Shown piece after piece: positions 17,460-25,472 of a DNA stretch of 64,000 bases (its first letter is position 1; every line of letters begins with the position of its first letter). The DNA comes from Thalassovita mangrovi (GTDB taxonomy: Bacteria; Pseudomonadota; Alphaproteobacteria; Rhodobacterales; Rhodobacteraceae): NCBI RefSeq assembly GCF_009857745.1, contig NZ_WWEN01000002.1, forward strand, positions 434,001 to 498,000, read 5' to 3'. The notes below the pieces were generated by a model. That model worked only from the letters and a program-made list of their open reading frames with translations. It did no database searches and was not told the DNA's origin. Made by a program: the position numbers and the translations under genes.

Positions 17460-19621
17460 GTGACGACGGTGTATTCTCTATTCGACCCGCAGGTCGCCAC
17501 ATCTTAACTATCGGTCGTGATCTGATCCAAGATCCTTATGCTGCCGTTGTTGAGCTGGTCAAGAATGCCTTCGATGCAGATTCCGAGTTCGTCGAGGTGG
17601 AGTTTAGGGCAGACACCGAGGCACAGGAATACAAAATCATCATTTCGGACGGTGGCCACGGAATGTCGAGGTCAGATGTCGTTGAACGGTGGATGGTCCC
17701 ATCTACCGATGACAAGCTGAAGCGAAAGATTAGCCCCAATGGTCGAGTTCTCCAAGGCAGAAAAGGAGTCGGCCGGTTCGCGGCGTCTATTCTGGGAGAC
17801 GATCTGCTGTTGGAAACCACCACGGAGAAAGGGGAGACGACCTCTGTATTTGTGGAATGGGCCACTTTCGAAGATGCAAGTTATTTGGATCAGGTAGAGT
17901 TACTAATTGATACTCAGAAAACCGATTCCAAACCCGGCACAGTACTAACGATTAAGGGTGGCAGTGCCGGGCTGGAAGAGTGGAATGACGCTCAGTTTCG
18001 CCGTTTGATGTATGAGTTGCGAAAGTTGACGCCTCCTACGGCCGCTGTCTCTGGGGTTGAACTGAAGCCAGAGAAATTTGATATCAGACTAAAAATTTCT
18101 GGCTTCGAAGGCGTTCATGACACGGAAGAAACCATCGATTCATTCCCGATCCTGGAATTCTACGATTACATGATTTCTGGATATGTGGACGAAAACGGCA
18201 TCGGCGAACTCACCTACTCCACGCAGAAAATAGATAACGCAAGTGCGGAGCGGTTTTCCGTTGACTTTTCTGGATTTTTCGAAAAGTCGTGTGGTTCTCT
18301 TAACTTCGACATCCGGGTTTATGATCGCGACAAAAATGATATTGAACAAATTATTCGTAGAGGCCTGAAGGACAAAGATGGCAATTACCTTGGCAACCTA
18401 GCCGCTAAGCAACTGCTGAACTTCAACAACGGAATCGGCGTTTACAGGAACGGTTTTCGAATTCGACCGTTGGGCGATGCACAGTTTGACTGGCTTAGGC
18501 TAAACCATAAAAGAATCCAGAATCCTTCCAGAAAAATTGGCGGAAACCAAGTCATCGGATTTGTGCACATCGAGGCCGAAGAAAGGTCGGGACTGATTGA
18601 GAAAAGTGCTCGGGACGGCCTCAAGGAAAACGCTGCTTATGAACGATTGATCGAAGTAACGACCAAGGTCATTGAAGAACTGGAAACCCGCAGATTTGCG
18701 CTGCGAAGATCACTTGATCTAGGCAAACCGAAGTCCCGCGTCGAAAAGCAAATTCAGCAGTTGTTTTCGGATGACCACATTCGTGCGGACGTGGTTACGA
18801 GGCTGGAGCGCGCAGGCATAGGAGAGGCTGTCACCAAAGAAATATCTGACATTCTCGAAAGGGACATGGCCGCAAAGAACAAGGCGGCAGAGAGCATTAG
18901 GCAAACGGTTGCTGTCTATCAGGGTCAAGCTACTCTCGGAAAAATCGTGAACGTAGTCTTGCATGAAGGGCGGCGGCCACTGAACTTTTTCAAAAACCAG
19001 GTTCCGAACCTTGAATATTGGGCAGGGGTATTTAGTGATAGTCCAACGCCTCAGAACCTGGATCAGGTTCTTCCTATTGCAAAAGAACTGGGCCACAACG
19101 CGGATGTGTTCGCCCGTCTTTTTGAAAGACTTGACCCACTGGCGGCGGGCAAACGAGCGGAAGCTCGCCCATTCAAAATGTCGGAGGTTCTGAACGGCTC
19201 TCTACAAGTGTTCGAAAATACTCTGACAGAACTCGGAGTTGATGCTGTCGTTGAGGGGCCGGTTGATTTCGAGCTATTGGGTTGGAAGCAAGATTTCTAC
19301 GCGATTTTTACCAACTTGATTGACAACAGTGTTTATTGGTTCGCAGAGAAAGCCACGAAGAACCCATCGATCACGATACGGTTCGAAGTTTCTGAAAGTG
19401 GTCTTGCATACATTGACTATAGAGATAGTGGCCCCGGAATTGACAAATCTCTCATCGAATCAGAGGTGATTTTCGACCCTGAGTTTTCTACCAAACGAGA
19501 TGGTACCGGTTTGGGTCTTGCAATTGCGGGTGAGGCGGCATCGAGAAATGGTCTTGAACTGAACGTTTTGGAGTCCGATCAAGGTGCATATTTCAGACTT
19601 CAACCTGAAAACGGAGAGTAG
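17456..19621 (+). CDS. Dual GHKL protein: Hsp90/MORC-like ATPase plus histidine-kinase module
   Basis: 721 residues. The N-terminal GHKL ATPase has N-box VVELVKNAFDAD (residues 31-42, E33/N37), G1 box DGGHGM (65-70) and G2 box GRKGVGRFAA (101-110), the pattern of Hsp90/MutL/MORC-type ATPases. The C-terminal part looks like a sensor kinase: H-box VLHEGRRPLNFF with candidate phospho-acceptor His503, N-box NLIDNSVYWF (620-629), G1 DSGPGID (657-663), F-box FDPEFSTK and G2 DGTGLGLAIA. No transmembrane segment is seen, so it is cytoplasmic. It overlaps the methyltransferase gene by 4 bases and precedes a receiver protein by 2 bases. I infer a DNA- or infection-sensing ATPase that signals by phosphotransfer. 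Confidence 0.88.
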   Translation: MSDDGVFSIRPAGRHILTIGRDLIQDPYAAVVELVKNAFDADSEFVEVEFRADTEAQEYKIIISDGGHGMSRSDVVERWMVPSTDDKLKRKISPNGRVLQGRKGVGRFAASILGDDLLLETTTEKGETTSVFVEWATFEDASYLDQVELLIDTQKTDSKPGTVLTIKGGSAGLEEWNDAQFRRLMYELRKLTPPTAAVSGVELKPEKFDIRLKISGFEGVHDTEETIDSFPILEFYDYMISGYVDENGIGELTYSTQKIDNASAERFSVDFSGFFEKSCGSLNFDIRVYDRDKNDIEQIIRRGLKDKDGNYLGNLAAKQLLNFNNGIGVYRNGFRIRPLGDAQFDWLRLNHKRIQNPSRKIGGNQVIGFVHIEAEERSGLIEKSARDGLKENAAYERLIEVTTKVIEELETRRFALRRSLDLGKPKSRVEKQIQQLFSDDHIRADVVTRLERAGIGEAVTKEISDILERDMAAKNKAAESIRQTVAVYQGQATLGKIVNVVLHEGRRPLNFFKNQVPNLEYWAGVFSDSPTPQNLDQVLPIAKELGHNADVFARLFERLDPLAAGKRAEARPFKMSEVLNGSLQVFENTLTELGVDAVVEGPVDFELLGWKQDFYAIFTNLIDNSVYWFAEKATKNPSITIRFEVSESGLAYIDYRDSGPGIDKSLIESEVIFDPEFSTKRDGTGLGLAIAGEAASRNGLELNVLESDQGAYFRLQPENGE

Positions 19622-19623
19622 AT

Positions 19624-20652
19624 TTGACTATAAAACTGTTGCTGGTGGAAGACGATGAAGGTGACCGTCAAGGCTTCGTACAAAGCGTGGCTCGTTTCAA
19701 CCATGAGAACGGAGTCGAATTTGAGGTCATTCCTTTTGGCACATTGGGCGAAACTCTGAATGCTTTGGATGGCAGCTTTGACTGCGCTGTCATTGATATG
19801 AAGCTAGGCGATGCAGGCGGCGAAGGTAATGAGGTTCTTAAGGCTTTGAGCGAGGCGAATGTTCGCATGCCAGTTGTAATCCTTACCGGGACACCCGGCG
19901 AAGCCAATGATGCATTTGTTCACATTGATGTGCAGAAGAAGGGCGAGGCAGATCATCTTGTGATCCTTGAGGACTTTCGACAGGTGCATGCCTCGGGGCT
20001 GACTAAGGTAATGGGCGGGCGTGGGCTTCTTGAGCAGTCACTGAGCCATGTGTTCAAGTCCAATCTCCTTAACCAAAAAGAGGCTTGGAAGAAGTACGGG
20101 CAACAAGATCCCGAAAAATCCGAAAAGGCGCTGATGCGCCATGTCATGAATCATCTGATACAGTTAGTTGACCTTGACGAAGAAAGCTGCGTTCCGGAAG
20201 AGTTCTATATTTTTCCTCCGATAGGAGACTTAAAGAGAACCGGGACAGTGCTTAAATCCAAGGAAAGCGGAGCGTATTTTACCGTTATGAATCCGCTTTG
20301 CGATTTGACGGTCCGACCAAATGGAGAGTTTAAGGCAAGGCACATCACGCTTTGCAAGATTTCATCACTTGATGAATGCGCTGCACACGAGGCCAAGAGC
20401 AAGGAAAATGTTAGGAAGGAGTTGGAGAAGAACAAGCGGAACTGCTATCATTTTCTTCCAGGTACAGCCTTCTTTCAAGGAGGTTACATGGATTTTGAAC
20501 ACTTGATGTCTGTGGGAAAAGAGGAAGTTCAAGACCGGTTCGAAGAGCCGCTTCTTCAAATATCGCCTGCATTTTTGAAGGATATCGTATCGCGGTTTTC
20601 TTCTTTCTATGGAAGGCAGGGGCAGCCCACACTCACCTATGCCGAAGAGTGA
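19624..20652 (+). CDS. Receiver-domain protein with unknown C-terminal domain
   Basis: 342 residues from a TTG start with GGAGAG at a good distance. Residues 1-120 form a CheY-like receiver: acidic pocket E9-D10-D11, phospho-acceptor Asp58 in VIDMKLGD, Thr88 in ILTGTP and Lys105/106. Residues about 120-342 match no family I recognise. They contain a helical part (EKALMRHVMNHLIQLVDLDE) and a beta-rich part with YFTVMNPLCDLTVRPNGEF and CYHFLPGTAFFQGGYMDFEH, with no helix-turn-helix. As it lacks a DNA-binding domain, the C-terminal domain may be an effector switched by the kinase encoded 2 bases upstream. That function is inferred. Confidence 0.85.
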   Translation: MTIKLLLVEDDEGDRQGFVQSVARFNHENGVEFEVIPFGTLGETLNALDGSFDCAVIDMKLGDAGGEGNEVLKALSEANVRMPVVILTGTPGEANDAFVHIDVQKKGEADHLVILEDFRQVHASGLTKVMGGRGLLEQSLSHVFKSNLLNQKEAWKKYGQQDPEKSEKALMRHVMNHLIQLVDLDEESCVPEEFYIFPPIGDLKRTGTVLKSKESGAYFTVMNPLCDLTVRPNGEFKARHITLCKISSLDECAAHEAKSKENVRKELEKNKRNCYHFLPGTAFFQGGYMDFEHLMSVGKEEVQDRFEEPLLQISPAFLKDIVSRFSSFYGRQGQPTLTYAEE

Positions 20653-20732
20653 TCTGTTGAGAGCCACCGAGAGGTTAGTGCCCAAATCAGGTTTGTGAAG
20701 AAACACAGGGAAAGGATCGAAGGCGATAGCCA

Positions 20733-21167
20733 GTGATCAAGCCAAGCGAAATTAACGATGATTTCGGCTCCGTATCAGCGGCCCGTTCGTATAATATGTC
20801 TCGAATTGGGGCAAAGGATACAAAGCCGGAATTGATAGTCAGGCGAATACTGCACTCGATGGGCTACCGCTATAGACTGCACGCGCCAGAGTTGCCTGGC
20901 AAGCCAGACATTGTGTTCCGCCCTCGTAAGAAGGCTATTTTCGTTCATGGCTGCTTCTGGCATCGCCACCCAGGTTGCTCGAAAGCGACTACGCCTAAAA
21001 CCAGGCAACAATTCTGGCAGGAAAAGTTCAGGAAGAATGTCCAGCGTGATCTTGCAGTGCTGCAACAGCTTTCGGACTTGGGGTGGTCGTGTTTGGTCGT
21101 ATGGGAATGCGAAACGAGTGATGCCGACCAGCTTTCCAGTAGGTTGTCGGTTTTTTTGACTGATTGA
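20733..21167 (+). CDS. vsr: Very short patch repair endonuclease (Vsr)
   Basis: 144 residues from a GTG start. It shows the Vsr pattern MSRIGAKDTKPELIVRRIL, LPGKPDIVFRPRKKAIFVHG, HGCFWHRHPGC and FWQEKFRKNVQRD, ending with VVWEC. The metal and catalytic residues align with E. coli Vsr: Asp59, His72, His77, and zinc ligands Cys74, His79, Cys82 and Cys126. Vsr nicks 5' of the T in T-G mismatches formed by deamination of 5-methylcytosine. It therefore normally accompanies a C5 methyltransferase, here the one at 16176-17459. It follows the receiver gene by 80 bases, so it probably belongs to the same transcript. Confidence 0.93.
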   Translation: MIKPSEINDDFGSVSAARSYNMSRIGAKDTKPELIVRRILHSMGYRYRLHAPELPGKPDIVFRPRKKAIFVHGCFWHRHPGCSKATTPKTRQQFWQEKFRKNVQRDLAVLQQLSDLGWSCLVVWECETSDADQLSSRLSVFLTD

Positions 21168-21183
21168 GTCCCTAAGCTGCGGC

Positions 21184-21411
21184 CTAACCTTGCTCAGTGG
21201 AGCTTGGCGCTGACTTTCCCAAAACTTGCTTTGCTTCGCCGAGTGCCTTCGATCCCTTCACCCATTGCCACGGGGTGCGCGGCTTCCTTGCCTTCGCCAG
21301 TTCGGGGTTTGCCTTGGCGTCGCTGGCGGCGGCGCGCAGGCGCTCGCGGGCCTCGCGGGGATCAAGCTTGAGTTCGTCGCAGATGGCTTTGAGTGTCACG
21401 ATGTCGGCCAT
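21184..21411 (-). CDS. Small conserved-looking protein, helical
   Basis: 75 residues: an N-terminal helix-turn-helix-like stretch (IVTLKAICDELKLDPREARE) and a basic tail (KARKPRTPWQWVKGSK). It lies convergent to vsr and 16 bases from its stop. The opening resembles short DNA-associated proteins often annotated as hypothetical in Rhodobacteraceae. I cannot assign a function. Its base composition is higher in GC than the neighbouring vsr operon, which suggests a different origin. Confidence 0.55.
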   Translation of the reverse strand: MADIVTLKAICDELKLDPREARERLRAAASDAKANPELAKARKPRTPWQWVKGSKALGEAKQVLGKSAPSSTEQG

Positions 21412-21771
21412 GATGGTCTCCTAGGTTTCTGATGGAGATCGATAAGACGACCGGCGCTGACGTGTCAGGGATAACCCCAGCGCATCTTTAGCTTTTCTCG
21501 ATCTGCTGCTATGACTGATCTCGACATGGCAGACGCAGCCATGTTGGGGCGTGGAAACCCCTCTCTGACTAGGCCGGGAAACTGGCTGAACACCTTTGAC
21601 CTATGGTCGGGGCGTCTGTGTTATACAACAGGCTCCGGCTAAAGGCACAGGGTCCGTGGCAGAGCGGATTTCCAACACCCCGATCACCAGTCAACCGCGA
21701 GAGCGCTCGCAGATCGGGGCGCGGCGGAGTTCAAATTCTCGCAGTCGTATTGTTGGGAGGAGCGTGGCAGC
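21412..21771. other. Gene-poor stretch between small gene and GIY-YIG-like gene
   Basis: It probably contains the promoter of the minus-strand small gene. From 21643 onward the frame of the GIY-YIG-like gene is open but has no ATG, GTG or TTG before 21772. Nothing else is recognised. Confidence 0.5.
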
Positions 21772-22104
21772 TTGCCCGACGCCGCTGGTGTGTATGTGAT
21801 TTCTCAACAAGCCAATCCCGTGCCGATCTACATTGGGTTGACCGCTGAAAAGAGGGGCCTTCGCGGACGCATATCGAAATTCCATCGTTCTGCCATCAAC
21901 GGGGTCGGCAACCATGCGGGTGGTCGCACTTACCATCGGCTGTTCGGTGCTGAGGTGTCTGGTTTGTCGCTACGCTACCATCAGGTAGAAGACTTCAAGT
22001 TCGAAGCTAGCCTTTTCCACGCCTACGTGGCCGATGTCGAAAGACGGCTGATCTGGGAGGATGTCGAGGCGCAAGGGGCGTTGCCGGTGTGCAACTCGGA
22101 GTGA
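21772..22104 (+). CDS. GIY-YIG-like protein, N terminus uncertain or lost
   Basis: 110 residues from TTG 21772. AGVYVI followed by PIYIGLTAEKRGLRGRISKF is the GIY-YIG nuclease signature, with arginine and lysine residues on the next helix as in UvrC and homing endonucleases. The frame stays open upstream to 21643 and reads EFKFSQSYCWEERGSLPDAA, which looks like genuine protein, yet no start codon exists there. Either the TTG is used or the gene is 5'-truncated. The rest of the protein (to VCNSE) is not recognised. The family cuts DNA in a metal-dependent way. Confidence 0.6.
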   Translation: MPDAAGVYVISQQANPVPIYIGLTAEKRGLRGRISKFHRSAINGVGNHAGGRTYHRLFGAEVSGLSLRYHQVEDFKFEASLFHAYVADVERRLIWEDVEAQGALPVCNSE

Positions 22105-22386
22105 TCTGCAACTAACCCCGAGCAGGGAGAGCGAAACGCACGCGCGGCGGCGTTGTGTTGAGCCAGGAACGCCGGGGCGTGCCTCGGGCATGGGTGATCC
22201 CGTCGCAATCCCGGCCGGCGCACTGCGCGCCGCGCTCATGGCGATCATCCCGGCATCTGCACAGACGCGGTGCATCGGCATGGCTACCCGTGTGGTCTCC
22301 CTCGACGGAACGGGAATTACCCTGACGGTCGATGGTCCCCGATCTTATTGCGCTGGCATTGAAACCAGCCAGCAAGGAAATCGGCA

Positions 22387-22617
22387 ATGACGATACGTGC
22401 GACGTGGGCCTTCAACGGCCAGACGAAAATCATTTTGGGCAACTGGCACCGCCTGTGGTGCCTGCTGTTCGGCCCCCTGTACTACCTGTTCAAAGGCATG
22501 TTCCTGTGGACGATCTTGTCGCTGCTGACGGCCAACGGCCTGTGGATCGGCTTCCCCCTGTTCAACCGCGCCATCGTCCTGCGCCATTACCATCGCAAGG
22601 GGTGGGTTCAAGAATGA
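22387..22617 (+). CDS. Small membrane protein
   Basis: 76 residues: MTIRATWAFNGQTKIILGNW then a hydrophobic hairpin WCLLFGPLYYLFKGMFLWTI and LSLLTANGLWIGFPLF, ending in a basic tail NRAIVLRHYHRKGWVQE. The pattern (gap, two membrane segments, basic C terminus) resembles DUF2628-type small membrane proteins. Role unknown. It stands alone inside the island. Confidence 0.6.
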   Translation: MTIRATWAFNGQTKIILGNWHRLWCLLFGPLYYLFKGMFLWTILSLLTANGLWIGFPLFNRAIVLRHYHRKGWVQE

Positions 22618-22997
22618 CCGCCCAAGCAGTTTGCCACCCGAGCGGAACCCGGCGCGCCACGCCAAAACCCACCGTGAATGTGGACCGCATGAAAAGGCAC
22701 GACAAATTGGCTCCGGTTCACGCCCGACAGACTGATAGATAGTCAACGGGTCGGTCTGACGTGTTCCGCGCACTGCCGGAAGCGGCACCGGCGAAAGGCA
22801 ACCACAGGGGCATGGGGGGAGGCGTTTTTTTAACGGCGCGCGCCCTGTGGACGGGCAAGGGGTCATATCGACTGCCGAGGTTATCGGCCCTCAGCCGCTC
22901 GTTTCGTCATAGGTCATCCGCCAGTAGAGAATTGGGCGCAGGCCACCTCGGATGACAGCCCCCGCCATGATTTTAGTTTCTGAAGCTGATCTATGAG
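22618..22997. other. Gene-free stretch inside the island
   Basis: No frame here has convincing coding character. There is no ribosome-binding site, RNA gene or repeat that I can recognise. Confidence 0.45.
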
Positions 22998-23216
22998 TCA
23001 GTTCAATTTCTGCCCATCGACACATCCATATTCGGAAAGCTCTTCGTCGCTCAGCATATCAAATGACATGTGGGCGTGTGCAATCTCAATCAAGATTTTC
23101 GCGATTTCCATACAGGTCAAATCGATCTGCAATTTTTCCTGCCGCTCCAACTCGATCTCAATAGCGTCAAAAATTGCATTTCCTAGTTGGGTTAGGTGTT
23201 CTGCACGTTCGGGCAT
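22998..23216 (-). CDS. Small acidic helical protein
   Basis: 72 residues from the ATG at 23216, with AGAGGA 4 bases upstream; the longer frame to 23315 lacks a good site. The sequence MPERAEHLTQLGNAIFDAIE continues as amphipathic helix with many Glu residues (IELERQEKLQIDLTCMEIAK). It is the last gene of the minus-strand integrase/replication series. No family recognised; it may be a regulator or accessory replication protein. Confidence 0.5.
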   Translation of the reverse strand: MPERAEHLTQLGNAIFDAIEIELERQEKLQIDLTCMEIAKILIEIAHAHMSFDMLSDEELSEYGCVDGQKLN

Positions 23217-23334
23217 TTTGTCCTCTTTCTCTTCCAATTTGCACTCGTCGGAGCGCGGTTTTTTGGGGGATGAACACTTGCTCAAAAATCCCACACGTGT
23301 GCGACTTCTGAGCAAGTGATGCTGGTGGCATGGT

Positions 23335-25107
23335 TCAGGGCAGCGCCCAAACAGAAGCTTTCCCGTCCTTCGACTTCACCACGCCGAGTGCTTCGCCCGC
23401 GCGCCGGAGGGTCGGGAGTGAAACCCCTTCCTCCTTGGCCCAGCCGTCTAGCACCTTCTTCTTGACCGGGCCTTTGCGCAGCACGCTTTCTAGCCACGCG
23501 GTCGCTGTGTCACGTTCCCGTGGTGGTCGTCCCCGTTCGGCCTCGGGAGGCGCGAGTAGTTCGCCCACCGTCAACTCAGGCTCACAGGCATGCCAATTCA
23601 CGCGGGGATGCGAGCGCGGGCCAGTGCTCTGCATCTCGAACACGATTGTCGGCCCGGGTTCGGCATAGTTCGACTTGGCATGGGCTACCGCGCGCAAGCG
23701 CGGGTCGTCGGGATGCGGCGCGAGGATCAGGCCCGACCGCACTCGAGCCGATATCGAAATCGACCCGATACCTTGGTGCATGGCATGGTCAGCCCGCGCC
23801 TTCCGAAGGTGCCGCACGATCAGAATGGCCGTGTCGAAGTCGCGCGCCAACTGGTCGATCTGCACCATGAAGTGCATGGTCTCGGTGGCCTTGTTCCCGT
23901 CCGCACCTTCCTTCATGAAAGCGATGATCGGATCGATCACGACAAGGGCGGGCGTGTTTGCCGAAAGTTCTTGCCGGAGCAATGCCAAGCCGCGCTCGTC
24001 CAAGGAAAACGGCTCCTGTTGGAAACGCACCTTCGAGACATCGGCCCCGGCCTGCATGAGGCGGGGTTTGAGCACCCGCGACGGGTCGTCCTCAGCAGAC
24101 ATGAACAGGACCGAGCCTTTTTCGATGTCATCCACAAAAGGCGGGGGTTTCCCTGTCGTCACAGCGGCAGCAATAGCACAGGTGAAGGTGGATTTCCCTT
24201 GCCCCATATTCCCGTCGAGAACGGTCAGTGCGCCCTTCACGATATAGGGATACGCAAGGAACTGCGGGGTGGACTCTTCAATATCGCCCAAACAGCCGAA
24301 AGCTGCCTCGTGCCCGGCCTCGTATTTGCCGATGCTGGAGGCGATACGCTCGACTTCATCAACGTCGAGGGGCGGACTGCACGCCGCCGCGTTGATCGCC
24401 TGCAAAGCACCAGCGATGGCCGTTTCCGCCAACCCGCGAAACCTAAGTGATCCGGCAATCTTGGTCAGTTCATTGTTGCGGTTTCCCGCTTTGAAGGCCC
24501 CAACTGTGTCGAAACTCGCTGTGCGGGCTTTGTCGCGCCTCAACGTGTGCACGAAATCGGCAGGCAGCGCCGCCAAGCGGCCCACTCCGCGCTGAACGCG
24601 ATACCGGTGACCGCATTTGTGCATACTGGGCGCGCCGACGAGATATCCGCTGGCATTGTCCTTGATATCTATGCCCTTAAGCGGAGCTTTCCTCTTGGGC
24701 AACGCTTCTGAGGCGCGGAAGTAGTAGTGCGTCCCGCGACCAGTGCGGACCGACAGAGTCGGTGACAGGTTCAGTTTCTTGAAGGTCTCGGCCCCCTCCG
24801 GTCCGTCAACATCGAGCACAACCAGCCCCGGCGGAAGGATCACGCCGAAGTTGGCCCGAGGGTACTTCTTGAACGCGCGGCGGATTTTTACCGCGTTGCT
24901 CGTGGCGCTGTGTTGTCCCTTCGGAAACAACTCCGCGATAGGGTGCTTGCCCGGGCTTTTGCAACCGGCCCTGCCACATGTGCATTGGCCGTCATCATCA
25001 ATGCCATGTAGGGCGATGATTTTGCCGCCATGCCGCGCCCAAGCGAGCGCGGCTTTGACAACCGAGGACGACAACATGTCACCCTCGAAGCGAAATGCTT
25101 TTCGCAT
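23335..25107 (-). CDS. Prim-pol / AAA ATPase replication protein of the island
   Basis: 590 residues from ATG 25107, supported by AAGGAGA 8 bases upstream. The N-terminal bifunctional primase-polymerase-like domain has GLVVLDVDGPEG (metal residues Asp99 and Asp101), and SVRTGRGTHYYF with His127. The middle has a RepA/AAA_25-type ATPase with Walker A DGNMGQGKST (about 299-307), Walker B PALVVIDPIIAFM and a sensor-like RHLRKARADH. A C-terminal winged-helix-like end (LDGWAKEEGVSLPTLRRAGE) follows. Such proteins start replication of plasmids, satellites and prophage-like islands. Gene order with alpA and integrase supports an autonomous replication module. Confidence 0.85.
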   Translation of the reverse strand: MRKAFRFEGDMLSSSVVKAALAWARHGGKIIALHGIDDDGQCTCGRAGCKSPGKHPIAELFPKGQHSATSNAVKIRRAFKKYPRANFGVILPPGLVVLDVDGPEGAETFKKLNLSPTLSVRTGRGTHYYFRASEALPKRKAPLKGIDIKDNASGYLVGAPSMHKCGHRYRVQRGVGRLAALPADFVHTLRRDKARTASFDTVGAFKAGNRNNELTKIAGSLRFRGLAETAIAGALQAINAAACSPPLDVDEVERIASSIGKYEAGHEAAFGCLGDIEESTPQFLAYPYIVKGALTVLDGNMGQGKSTFTCAIAAAVTTGKPPPFVDDIEKGSVLFMSAEDDPSRVLKPRLMQAGADVSKVRFQQEPFSLDERGLALLRQELSANTPALVVIDPIIAFMKEGADGNKATETMHFMVQIDQLARDFDTAILIVRHLRKARADHAMHQGIGSISISARVRSGLILAPHPDDPRLRAVAHAKSNYAEPGPTIVFEMQSTGPRSHPRVNWHACEPELTVGELLAPPEAERGRPPRERDTATAWLESVLRKGPVKKKVLDGWAKEEGVSLPTLRRAGEALGVVKSKDGKASVWALP

Positions 25108-25130
25108 CTCAGTTCTCCTTGTCTGGGTGA

Positions 25131-25355
25131 TCAGTAGTCGGCGTAGTGCGTGCGAGCGCGTTCTTCGGCGCGTTCCGCGAGCCAATCGCTCAATTCGGAC
25201 ATGAGCCAAGCGACTGTTGTGCCGCCGATCCGCACGCGACGCGGAAAACGCCCTCGTGCCTCGAGCCTCAACAATGTTGTGTTGCTCAGAGTTATGCCCA
25301 TGCGTTTCAGATCGTCGCGTGTGACAAGCAGAGGTCTGTCTGTTTCGTCGTTCAT
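25131..25355 (-). CDS. AlpA-like helix-turn-helix regulator / excisionase
   Basis: 74 residues with the AlpA/MerR-like pattern LVTRDDLKRMGITLSNTTLL, RLEARGRFPRRVRIGGTTVA and WLMSELSDWLAERA. A winged helix reads DNA and the arginine stretch RFPRRVRIG sits in the wing. AlpA-type proteins activate integrase expression or act as recombination directionality factors. It lies 23 bases upstream of the replication gene and downstream of the integrase, a usual spot for an excision regulator. Confidence 0.82.
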   Translation of the reverse strand: MNDETDRPLLVTRDDLKRMGITLSNTTLLRLEARGRFPRRVRIGGTTVAWLMSELSDWLAERAEERARTHYADY

Positions 25356-25472
25356 GGATTTCCCTTTCGTCGGTTAGACAAAGGAGCCGGCTCCATGTTT
25401 GGACAACATATGACAGATTGAAACGCAGTGATATCAAAGGCGTAGCTAAAGCTGCGCTTTGGTTGCGCAGGT

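Noticed and set aside
17456-19621. Calling the GHKL protein MutL
   Set aside because: It has an N-terminal GHKL ATPase but a histidine-kinase-like second half and no MutL dimerisation domain; the Vsr neighbour alone is not enough.
16176-21167. Identification of the operon as the known Detocs defence system
   Set aside because: It shares histidine kinase and receiver logic, but there is a methyltransferase and Vsr and no recognisable phosphorylase effector.
22061-22390. A small gene between the GIY-YIG-like and membrane-protein genes
   Set aside because: The frame overlaps the end of the GIY-YIG-like gene and shows random-looking composition.
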